Assembly (NCBI GenBank): GCA_001986395.2
Contig: MQVO02000059.1
Location: forward strand, 39,985-103,984
Reading direction: 5' to 3'
Length of the DNA: 64,000 bases
From: Irpex lacteus
Lineage: Eukaryota; Basidiomycota; Agaricomycetes; Polyporales; Irpicaceae
The notes beneath the pieces are model-generated. The model did no database searches. It worked only from the letters and a program-made list of their open reading frames with translations, and was not told where the DNA came from. This document shows positions 16,890 to 26,582 of the stretch, piece by piece (within the stretch, counting starts at the first letter, position 1; each line of letters begins with the position of its first letter). The translations under genes were made by a program, and so were the position numbers.

Positions 16890-18791
16890 TCTTCTGCGCG
16901 AGAGGGCACTGTAGAGCGCCGTGCGACTTGTCTCCGCATCCTGAGCATTCGTGAACGTGCTTGGATCCTCTGTACGAGCAGGTTCCTGTTCGCTGGAAGT
17001 CGGTGCACAGGTTGCGTCCCGCCTTGGTGATGAGGTGGCCGTCGCTGGCGCGTGTGGAGTGGGCTGGTCTTCCCGACCAGAGGGTCTCTTTGGTGCACCG
17101 TCTAAACCCCTTGTGATAGGCGAGGCACACCGTACATAAGGCGACTTCGTCCTCTCGAAAGGACTTGGTTTTGCCTGACGACGAAGACGACGGTGTGGAC
17201 GATCCCGTAGATGAAGATCCTCCCTCCCGTTTCCCGCGACGGTACGGTGGGGGGCTAGGAGAACGGCGCGTCTGCCTCGTGGACCGTTGAGGCCCCCCGT
17301 CGGTACGCCCGTTGTTGCCTGACGAGCGGGGTTCGCGCACCAGGCTCGTGCTGCAAAGTACACCCCCCGTTAAACGAGCGAGGTTACGAGTTTCGCACCA
17401 ACCGTCCCATGACCGAAACGCACATGGTCCAGGAGACGAAGGCGGGGGGGTAGCAACATAAGTTGCGCCGGCCGAAAGGCACAGGCCGATACCCCGAATG
17501 CGACCGTCGTGCCGAAACGCGCGTGGCCACGACGTGCATGCGGTCGAATGGTCGAAACGCACGTGACCATCCACTGGGATTAACGCATACAACGAAAAGA
17601 GGCCGAAACGCACATGGCCAGTCGTGTATCGAAAACGAGAGGGAACGTAGGGGAGGGGGAAAGGAAAATGTAGATGGGTTAAAAGGAAACTCGTCAGTTA
17701 TTTTGACTCTCTTGGCAGGTCTGCGAACCGACTCACAGGTTAGCCAGCTGCAACTTCTGCCGGTAGCTCTCGAGGGTCGCTTCGTTGATGACGCTTAGAC
17801 GGAACGGTTGAGGTCCCCCTTGTCCGACGTTCAAGAAGCAAGAATGCCAATGCTGCCTTGTCACCGCGGCGTACAGGAGGATCGCCTCGGGACCGTAGGG
17901 TTCAGATCGGCTGCCGTGAGCCATGAGCTTATGGAAGAAGAGATATACGTCTTTGATGACCTCCGGCGAATACCGTTGAGTACACTCTTTCATCTTGGCG
18001 ATGAGACCTGCGAATGCGAGCTCGAACTCCTCGAAGGACAGCTCGCTGTCCTTTCGCACGCCTTTCTGAGGAAGGCCCCCTTCGCGCACGAAGCTTACCG
18101 AGTCCCCTTCGACTTGAAGCGCGATGGTGTCGTTCATTCGGATGCTCTGGCTGTCGAAGGCTGCGCGACACATGGCAGGATGGAAATTGTGGAGGGGAAC
18201 GAAATGGCCTCGCCTCAGCGACGCCATGGCCGCCGCACTAGGTTCGAACGGGATGGCTCCTGTTATGGTCCTAGTTTGGTTCGAATACTGGAAGATGGGA
18301 ACCGTGCCGATCGTGCCTGCGCCGTCTAGTGCTGGTGCCTGCACGGGCGGTCCTTGTGGCGGCTGGCCTGCTTGTACGCCTAAACCTCCAGCCCCGTGTG
18401 GGTGCACTGCTCCCGCCTGACCCTGCCCGCCACCCCCTGGGAGCGGATTGATCTCACCCGGCTGCCCATTGGGAGGGAGAGGCTGAGCTCCGTTGGGAGG
18501 GGGAGGCTGAGCTCCGTTAGGAGGTGGAGGCTGAGCTCCGTTAGGAGGTGGAGGCTGATTTCCGTTGGGAGGGGGAGGCTGGGCTCCGTTGGGAGGGGGA
18601 GGTTGAAGACCTCCTCCGTTCGCGTTACCATTCTGTTGCTGCTGCTGCTGTCTTAGACGCTGCCGTTCCCAGACCTGTCGAGCGAATTGACGTGCTTGTT
18701 CGAGAGAGGCCCCTTCCTGCAGTCGCGTCGTGACGATGAAATTGAGGATGTCGTCATTCTCGAAATCTGGTTGCGCTCCTGGTTCGGCCAT
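16885..18791 (-). CDS. DIRS Gag, two exons
   Basis: Exon 1 is 18,791-17,737 and exon 2 is 17,350-16,885; spliced they give 506 residues. Exon 1 has a Gln run and about seven Pro-Pro-Pro-Pro-Asn-Gly repeats followed by a globular region. Exon 2 is Ser/Pro/Arg-rich and ends in a cysteine-rich segment (CX2C...C...C, then CX2CX4HX4C) typical of Gag-like proteins next to fungal DIRS polymerases. The donor is GTGAGT, the acceptor is TTTGCAG, and the frames match across the junction. Without splicing the protein ends at the donor itself (CTG TGA) and lacks the zinc motifs. Confidence 0.78.
17351..17736 (-). other. 386-nt intron in DIRS gag with five hairpin repeats
   Basis: GTGAGT to CAG, much longer than the 51-65 nt introns common here. 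It contains five short stem-loops at 17,411-17,429, 17,470-17,487, 17,506-17,533, 17,548-17,570 and 17,601-17,619. On the sense strand most have a loop close to ATGTGCGTTTC, closed by stems that differ between copies but still pair. Confidence 0.7.
18445..18615. repeat. About 24-bp coding minisatellite in DIRS gag
   Basis: Tandem units of about 24 bp on the plus strand, containing gggaggnggaggctgagctc, encode repeated Pro-Pro-Pro-Pro-Asn-Gly-Ala-Gln on the minus strand. Unit number probably varies between copies. Confidence 0.8.
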
Positions 18792-19679
18792 GATGCGGGC
18801 GGCAACTCTATCACTGATGCTGTCAAACTCGCAGGCTGCGACTCCGGAACGCGGTTTCCTGAAAAGTCAAAAGAAGAAACGAAGCCTGTGAGTATGTTGC
18901 GACGCGGGGATACTCACTGGCAGCCGTTGAGGTGGCAGTTCTAGACAGAGGAGCGCTAGGTTAGACGCCTAACCGACTGAGCGTGACATAGACCTCACTC
19001 TGGGCGCCTCATGCTTCGGCAGCCCAGACTCTCATCATGGTGGACGAGTTGATGATGTTTGCCTCGACTTGTTAACGCGACGAGATTCAGATCGGCATTT
19101 CCACGCGTAGACTTTATTTATGGGCGCTTTGAAGGATAATGCTCTCAACTTTTTCTTCGTTCTTTCTCTCACTACCCGAGGCTCATCGAGGTGTTTGTTA
19201 CGAGCGTCGTTCTCTACAGCTGTCTTTGGAAGGTATTGGAAGCACAGGCGTAGTTCCCTGCTTCGAACAGGTCGTCATTTGGCCGGGCAGGCGGACAAGC
19301 GGACACGTCTCTTAACTAGTAAGTACGCTATGTTCCCCTCGCAATGAACGGCGTGTTCTTCGAAAGATGAAACCAAGGATATATTTGCACGTCAGTCTGA
19401 GTGCACTAGCTGCACGTTGGATGACAATTCCGCATCCTCTGACCCATTTCCATCCATCGTTATACCCAGAGTACTAACTCCTGCTTTTCCCTAAAGGTAG
19501 ACTGACAAAGTCGTCTCGGGGCCTCATACAAGCGCATGATTCAATAGGAAGGACATAATTTAGATACCCTGTACGCTACTAGTAATAACCAAGTATGTCG
19601 TATCTTATGTATGGTACGTCGGAGCACGAATAACAACGTTGTGAATGCCTACGTAGCTTTACCTTGCACGTACACTGTG
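18792..19679. other. DIRS leader and intergenic DNA up to ALG7
   Basis: On the minus strand the DIRS leader has a likely 5' UTR intron (GTGAGTATCC to TTTTCAG, about 18,858-18,920). It also has a perfect 6-bp hairpin GGTTAG-GCGT-CTAACC at 18,959-18,974. Beyond about 19,120 nothing recognisable is seen before the ALG7 start. Confidence 0.45.
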
Positions 19680-21727
19680 ATGGCGCAACAGGCCACAAGC
19701 CTCTCTCCACGCCCTTTACCCTCTGTTCTGTTACTCTCCTTAATACCCGTCGGCGCATGGCTCTTAATACGCCCACTGCTTGACCCTCTGCCGCCATTAC
19801 CTGCTTTCCACGCTGCCTTAGGGTTCGCCATCTTCGCGTTCGTAACGACCATTTACCTAGTCCCAGCGCTGGGTCCTACCTTCGTAAAGGCGCGCCTGAG
19901 TGGAAGAGACCTGCTGAAGACTTATGATACGCCGATGTGAGTATAAACAAGTCGCCGACTTTGAATCCACCTGATCCTTTTGCAGACCGGAGAGTTTGGG
20001 CCTTGTATGCGCCTCGATATACATCCTCCTCCTCATACTCTTCATCCCCTTTGCGTTCTCGGATGTGTTCTTGAACGAATACGAGGCTAGGTCACGCCAT
20101 GGTATCGTCGTCGCCGAGTTCCCCTCCCAGAAGGTGCGTTATATGCCAAGGGTGCTGTGAATCGGTCTGAGCATATGGCTGACCTAGTTAATAGCTTGCC
20201 GTGTACCTATCATCCCTCCTCTCTCTAATGATAGCCACTCTTCTCGGCTTCCTCGATGATGTCTTCGATATCCGATGGAGGCACAAGCTCCCGGTGCCCA
20301 TCATTGCATCTATCCCGCTGTTGATGGTATATTACGCAGAGCGCGGCAACACGAATGTCGTAGTCCCTATTCCTCTCCGATGGCTATTCGGTGTGCTGGT
20401 CAATCTTGGTGAGTAGCTCTCCAACGCACTATACAAACATCAGCTGAAGCTCCCGTCGCTAGGCCCGTTATACTACCTCTACATGTCACTCTTGTCAACC
20501 TTTGCCACAAACAGCATCAACATCCTAGCAGGCATAAACGGCTCCGAAACCTCCCAAGCACTCATTATAGCTCTCTCCGTCATCATCAACGACCTCCTGT
20601 ACTTGCCCTGGCCTTTCGGTTTCAGAGTACCCTTACACCTTCTCGGCGGGCAGGCTGAATTAGACGTCGGCGGGCCATGGAGTGCAGGAATGGCATACGG
20701 TAGCAGGGAGCTGGTCGAACGTCATCTCTTCAGCCTCTATTTCATGCTCCCCCTCGTCGGCGTATGCGCCGGATTCCTCTATCACAACTGGTACGTACAA
20801 CCCCATCAGACCCCTGATTTTGAAATTCACATGCCCTCCCCGCCTCTCACGCAATCATTCCAATTCAATCCAATTCATCCCCCGCCTTCCCTGTGGCCTC
20901 CTGTTCCGCCCCCACCTGACTTTCGAAATCAAAACGCGAATTTGATGATGCTGATCATATTCCACTTCATTTCGATTTCGGTGATCGAACCTTGGCTTGG
21001 TTTGGTCTAGGTACCCCGCACGCGCCTTCCCCGGGGACACGCTCTGCTATGTGACAGGAATGGCTTTCGCTGTCGTGGGCATCCAAGCCCATTTCTCCAA
21101 GACGCTCTTGTTGTTCTTCATCCCGCAGATATTCAACTTCGTACTTTCGTGCCCGCAGTTGTTTGGACTGGTCCCTTGCCCGCGGCATCGCGTGCCAAGG
21201 TGAGTCTAATGTAACTCTCACACCCCGTCCGGGGTTCCCCGTCTCGTGTCCACGCCACACTTGATTAGTGTCTTTCTCGTGCATCATGTCTCTTCTGCTT
21301 TTAACCCTTCTGAGCCAGCCGATCGTTCACGTACGCTAAAACTACTCCTATAGATTCGAGAAGGAGTCCGGCCTGCTCTATCCCTCCACTGCGGAATTCA
21401 AGAAAGCTCCTTCGGCGTTGACAACGCTCATCCTCAAGGTGTTCAGCGCATTAGGATTTATTCGGGTTACAACAAACAAAGAGACGGGACTACCTGAGAC
21501 GACCAACTTGACGATTTTGAACGTATTTTTGGTTCGACTAGGGCCGATGAGAGAAGACTCGCTGGTGAAGGTGTTGATCTCGTCGCAGGTGAGCACATCT
21601 CGCCTTGCAGTACATCTCGAGGACTGACAGTAGTGCGACCCTGAAAACGCAGATTGCTGGTAGCGTTCTCGCATTTGCTGTGCGCTATGGCATGGCATGG
21701 CTCCTCTATGACGGTAATCGGAGATAG
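19680..21727 (+). CDS. ALG7: UDP-GlcNAc:dolichyl-phosphate GlcNAc-1-phosphotransferase
   Basis: Seven exons: 19680-19936, 19986-20133, 20195-20408, 20463-20790, 21011-21199, 21354-21588 and 21653-21727, giving 481 residues. It transfers GlcNAc-1-phosphate to dolichyl phosphate in the ER membrane, the first step of N-glycan precursor synthesis and the tunicamycin target. Many hydrophobic segments are seen, with the family blocks Leu-Gly-Phe-Leu-Asp-Asp-Val-Phe-Asp (exon 3), [11 protein letters not shown] (exon 4) and Asp-Thr-Leu-Cys-Tyr-Val-Thr-Gly-Met (exon 5). Length suits the family. Intron 4 is unusually long (220 nt) and partly open, but the motif resumes only after 21,011. No neighbour shares its pathway. 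Confidence 0.93.
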
Positions 21728-22495
21728 ATTCAGTTACGGACAGCACGTTATTATTGGACAGTTGTTCTCGTTATGTTCATCGCAGATTCTGAATAAATTA
21801 TTGCAACAGCTTCTTTTCGACGGGGGTGAGTATATGAATAAGCTATTTGCTCTCAGGCCCCTAATGCGCCTGAGTTATGGCCGAGTAGCGGACTTACGAA
21901 GAGCGTGTCGCTCGTTCGTCGTACAGTAAACGCCGTTCAAACACCTGTCATCAACAGCGTTCGCCGCACAGACGGCTGTTCAGTGACACGATTTACCGCA
22001 TTGAGCTACGTTTCGAGCTTGACCTGCGCACGAAGGGGGTTAAGGCGAAGGTGTAGTATAAAACCCCAGCTTCGAGACCGATGTTGTGCGGACCTGGTGA
22101 CACGCCCACCCGGGGCTTCGTGGACTCTGTTGGTGGCCACGAGCCGGGTGAGTCTTTTAAGTGGACAACATGTACGGTCGGCCGAAAAGCGGGAATGTGA
22201 ATGTCCGCGTCGAAGGAGGAGCACCGACGGTGGAATGTGAATACAACCCCTCAAGCGCCCTTGCCCGATCGCCCAGGTCCCGCCGGACTGTACCCCGCAG
22301 ACGCCAATCACATGTCCCCCCTTTCGCCTTCCCCTCCCTCTTGACTCCGCTTCGCATCTGGATTCTGGATCTGGGAGGGCATCCAGACAACATACATAAT
22401 GACTTGGGAGGCCCTCGCAGGCACTCCCCGTAAATCCCTCCCCCTCCCTCCCCTATCCACCACGCTCCTCGTCCTCGACTCCTTGCATTATCATC
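21728..22495. other. Intergenic; upstream region of ICL1
   Basis: No gene recognised. A TATAAAA lies at about 22,057-22,063, some 430 bp before the ICL1 ATG, and CT-rich tracts lie just before the start codon. Carbon-source control sites were not established. Confidence 0.5.
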
Positions 22496-24410
22496 ATGTC
22501 CGCTGAACGTGCCGCTTTCCAAGCAGAGGTCGAGAAGGTTAAGAAGTGGTGGGCGGTATGTACCTAGTCGTGTACGCTGTTGCTGTCTTTCGGTTTACTC
22601 ATGTACTGCACAGGAACCACGATGGAGGAAGACCAAGCGTCCATACACCGCTGAGCAGGTCGTCTCCAAGCGAGGCACTCTCCCTATCGCCTACCCCGCA
22701 GGCGTCCTCGGAAAGAAACTCTATGCCCTCCTCGAGGAGCGCTGGGCCAAGCGTGAGCCCTCTCACACCTATGGCGCGTGAGTAGCAATTGCCTTGTTCG
22801 AGTTGTGATGATACTGACTCTTGTTGCAGTCTGGACCCCGTACAAGTGACTCAAATGGCCAAATACCTCGAGACTGTCTACGTCTCCGGCTGGCAGTCAT
22901 CCAGCACCGCTTCCAGCTCAAACGAGCCCGGCCCCGATCTCGCAGGTAAGTGTGACTCTAAAGAGAATACAGCAGAAACTCACGGAACATTATTCTAGAC
23001 TACCCCTCCAACACCGTCCCCAACAAGGTCGAGCACCTCTTCTATGCCCAGCTCTTCCATGACCGGAAACAGCAGGAAGCGCGCTCAAATCTCTCAGAAG
23101 CCGAGCTCGCAAAGACTCCCGTCATCGACTACCTCCGACCCATCATCGCCGATGCCGATACCGGACATGGTGGTATCACCGCCACCTTGAAGCTCGCAAA
23201 GATGTTCATCGAGAAGGGTGCCGCTGGTATTCACATTGAGGACCAGGCGCCCGGAACGAAGAAGTGCGGACACATGGCCGGAAAGGTGCTCGTCCCCATC
23301 TCTGAGCACATCAACCGTCTCGTGGCCATCCGTCTTCAATTCGATATCATGGGCGTCGACAACCTCGTCATTGCCCGAACAGACTCTGAGGCTGCCACTC
23401 TTATCACCACCAACGTCGACGAGCGTGATCACGCGTTCATCCTTGGTTCCACGAACCCCAACCTCCGCCCCTTGGTTACCATACTGAACGAGGCTGAGGC
23501 TGCTGGAAAGACCGGCACGGCTTTGGAAGCCGCTGAGGAGGAGTGGACGAGCCAAGCTGGAATCGAACTGTTCTCTGTTACCCTCTCGAAAGCCCTCAAA
23601 GCTCAAACTGGCGCTTCCGATGCGAAGATCCAGCAGTTCCAAGCTCGCATCGCACACGCCTCATGGCCCGGTGCCGTCGAGATCGCCAAGAAGGAGTTCG
23701 GCCTGAAGACAGTGCCATTCTGGGACTGGGACGCACCCCGTACTCGTGAGGGCTTCTACCGCTACCAAGGTGGCACCCAGTGCGCGATCAACCGTGCTAT
23801 CGCATACGCCCCTCACGCCGATGCCTTGTGGATGGAGACCAAGAAGCCCATCTACTCGCAAGCGAAGGAGTTCGCTGATGGTGTGCACGCTGTCTACCCT
23901 GAGCAGTGGCTTGCGTACAACTTGAGCCCGTCGTTCAACTGGGAGGCTGCCGGTCTCTCGCCTCAGCAGACGAAGGACTTTGTCTGGGACCTCGGCAAGC
24001 TCGGATTCGTCTGGCAATTCATCACGGTAAGTATACTCGCTCCAATGTGTATGTAGATAGAATGACTGACTCAGTTGGTATGTAGCTCGCCGGTCTCCAC
24101 TCGAACGCCTACATCAGCGACCTCTTCGCCAAGTCCTTCAAGACGGAGGGCATGAAAGCCTACGTCGAGCTGATCCAAACGCGCGAGCGTGAAATCGGCT
24201 GTGACGTGCTCACCCACCAGAAGGTGCGTTCCACTTCATACTCTACCAGTACGGAGCAGTACGCTTACGCGACTTTCCCTTTCTTTTAATCTATAGTGGT
24301 CTGGTGCCGACTATATGGACAACTTGATGAAGACCGTCACGGGTGGCGTGTCGTCGACGGCTGCTATGGGTAAGGGTGTGACGGAGGACCAGTTCAAGTC
24401 TAAGTTGTAG
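22496..24410 (+). CDS. ICL1: Isocitrate lyase
   Basis: Six exons: 22496-22555, 22614-22777, 22830-22945, 22999-24026, 24086-24223 and 24297-24410, giving 539 residues. It cleaves isocitrate to glyoxylate and succinate in the glyoxylate cycle, needed for growth on acetate, ethanol or fatty acids. The signature Lys-Lys-Cys-Gly-His-Met is near residue 200. The Asp-Ala-Asp-Thr-Gly-His-Gly metal/substrate loop and the Asn-Leu-Ser-Pro-Ser-Phe-Asn-Trp block are present. The last three residues are Ser-Lys-Leu, a peroxisomal targeting signal, so glyoxysomal location is likely. Length is normal and every intron keeps frame. Confidence 0.96.
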
Positions 24411-24765
24411 GGTTTGGGATTGGGATAAAAGTGGGAGCCGTTTGTGTCCCATCGCCTTCGTTGCACGGACTTGTTCGCTGTAGACTTCTTGTACATATAC
24501 GTATCCTTTCAGGCGTTGGTCACTTGTAATTTTATCTGGATTCCATTGCGATATCCTCATGAGAATGAACTACTCTGAAATATGCGTGCACAGTCTCGAG
24601 TTTGATGGTACTTGATGGAAGTCCAGACGAGAGATGTATTTGGGCGGTTAGATGGTTAGCTGCTGCAGACTACAACCTATCTTCCGCGTTTTGTTCGCTA
24701 CCATTATCCTCCCTGCTCGCATACCAAACTCTAACCACTGAAGCACCAAATAAACTACTTTAACG

Positions 24766-26135
24766 ATGTCCGCAGAAGACCGTATCCAAGCAGCATCTAA
24801 ATTCCTCCTCCAATCACCTCCAGGAGAGATCAACGACGTCCTGAACGGTGGGCTCATTACCATGTATACTCTCCCTAGACCTCCCCGGGACTCAACAAAC
24901 TCGATCCATCTCTTTATTGCTAGACGTACGAAATATCATATCAGACGATGACACCCTCCAGGCTGGCATACAACCTGCCTTGCAAGAGTACAATCTCGCG
25001 CAGTTCATCACTGCCAGTGTTCCCGGACGACAACACCAGGTGCATACCTCACTGTTCTGGCCATACGACGCGTAGGCTGATAGCGAAGTCTCTTGATCGT
25101 GTGATAATAGTCGATCGTGAGCGAGGCAGCTCGCGTACCTCCTGGTGTGGAGGATGAGGAAGCAGATGGGGAGGATAGGTTTTGGGACCCGAGGTCGAGG
25201 ACGAGCTTCAAGTTTGATCATTTGACTCTGGTGCGTCCCTCTCATTGTACATGTATGATTTCTGTTTTGACCCTTTTTGGTTTGGTAGGAAGCCAAAGAG
25301 CCGCAGCATTATGAGCCAGAGACCGAGTCTGAACCCTTCCGGTATGTCACTCCGCAATGTTGCTTATGTGCAAGGGGAGGATTTGTATCTGATCCCGCGT
25401 CTCAATCTCCAGAACCGCATTGGAGACCTCCGCCCTGTCATACATATCATCTCACTTTCACGATGGCGTGGTGTCAGTCTTCCCTACACATGGAAACGTG
25501 AACAAGTACGTGATCCAGGTGGTAGCGAACAAGTACAACCCTTCGAATTTCTGGTGAGTTTCTTGCGCGTATTGGCCGGCCCTACGAAGGATTGTTCATT
25601 ATTTCTCGTTGTATAGGTCTGGCCGATGGCGATCGGAATACATCGTTGACCTTGAAGCTCGCACACTCACAGGTAAAATCCTCGTCAACGTACATTACTA
25701 TGAGCAAGGAAATGTACGTAGGACACATCCCTATTCGATATATCTACCCCCTTTGAACTCACAACACTGGCATTTGCCTCGTCGTAGGTCCAACTATCTA
25801 CAAACCACACCATCTCCCTCGATCTCCCATCCGGCATCACATCCTCACCTGAGGTCTCCTCCGCCTCGAAGATACTGGCCATCATCAGCGACGAAGAGAC
25901 CAAGTACCAGACAACGCTGAATGAGTCGTATCAGGATTTGGGGGATAATACGTTCAAGACTTTGAGGAGGGCGTTGCCCATAACCCGGGCGAAGTTGGAT
26001 TGGGACAAGGTATATTCGGATCTTTGGGTTGTTGTAGGAGATGGCTGACGGAGGCGATTGGTACTTTAGGTTCTTGGATACAAGTTGGGACAAGAGCTGT
26101 CTGGGAGCAAAGGTGGATTCGGTGGCTCGTCGTGA
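24766..26135 (+). CDS. CAP1: F-actin capping protein alpha subunit
   Basis: Eight exons: 24766-24847, 24924-25039, 25111-25230, 25289-25341, 25413-25553, 25617-25713, 25788-26009 and 26070-26135, giving 298 residues. With the beta subunit it caps actin barbed ends. Family blocks seen are the N-terminal Ala-Ser-Lys-Phe-Leu-Leu-Gln-Ser-Pro-Pro-Gly-Glu, a Tyr-Asn-Pro-Ser-Asn-Phe-Trp-Ser-Gly-Arg-Trp-Arg-Ser block, then Val-Asn-Val-His-Tyr-Tyr-Glu and the C-terminal Arg-Arg-Ala-Leu-Pro segment before the tail. The Trp of the Phe-Trp-Ser block is split across a splice junction. The C-terminal Gly/Ser tail is short. Confidence 0.92.
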
Positions 26136-26582
26136 TTAACTTAGTTATTCATGTGCAGTGACTGGATGGTCGGTAACTCAAAGAGTAAATGTACAATTGG
26201 ATTGTCATCTAAAGGCGGTTTTCTGAGAGGGAAACATGCCTAAACCGGTAGAATGCTTGGAAACATGCGCATGCGTATACTTGCTCCTACTAGGAGTGCT
26301 CACATAGTCTGACCGACAACACGAAGTATTCGCAATGCGTGCATTGAGCGTGAGATCAACTTTACTAAGGTTCCAAGATAAGATAAGATCTGCTGAAAGC
26401 CGCACTTAGACGCGGCTATTGCCGACATCTCATTCAGACCAGCCACGATGTTCTTAACTTACCGTCAGATAGAACAGCATCGTCATAGGACTAAAGTGGT
26501 CAGTTCAAGGGCCAAACCCGCATTTTAGTACTTTGAAATCGAACTGACAACCTGCATTTCAATAGTTGCAGGTTCTTGAGCC
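26136..26582. other. Intergenic, CAP1 to PHD gene
   Basis: No coding or RNA feature recognised. It holds the 3' end of CAP1 and the promoter of the next gene. Confidence 0.5.

Larger units (their letters stand above)
13930..19120 (-). mobile_element. DIRS-like tyrosine-recombinase retroelement, 3' end cut off
   Basis: From right to left on the minus strand: a leader with a TATA-like box near 19,109-19,120, Gag with zinc motifs, RT-RNase H of DIRS type, and a tyrosine recombinase in place of an integrase. That order defines the DIRS group. The recombinase is truncated at 13,930 by the LTR of element B, so the rest should lie left of the window. Inverted terminal repeats could not be identified, and the right boundary is approximate. 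Confidence 0.85.

Noticed and set aside
16885..17613. Reading the hairpin region as a protein starting at 17,613
   Set aside because: The repeat unit falls in different frames between copies, there is no ATG in frame, and a good donor/acceptor pair places this region in an intron.
17400..17625. CRISPR-like array
   Set aside because: Units are short stem-loops with variable stems, irregular spacing and no constant repeat, in a eukaryotic retroelement.
18940..19000. tRNA gene next to the DIRS leader
   Set aside because: Only an A-box/D-arm-like stretch is present. No acceptor stem, anticodon arm or T-arm consensus was found.
20791..21010. Continuous coding through ALG7 intron 4
   Set aside because: The frame is open but the translated segment is low complexity. 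The conserved [10 protein letters not shown] block forms only after splicing to 21,011.
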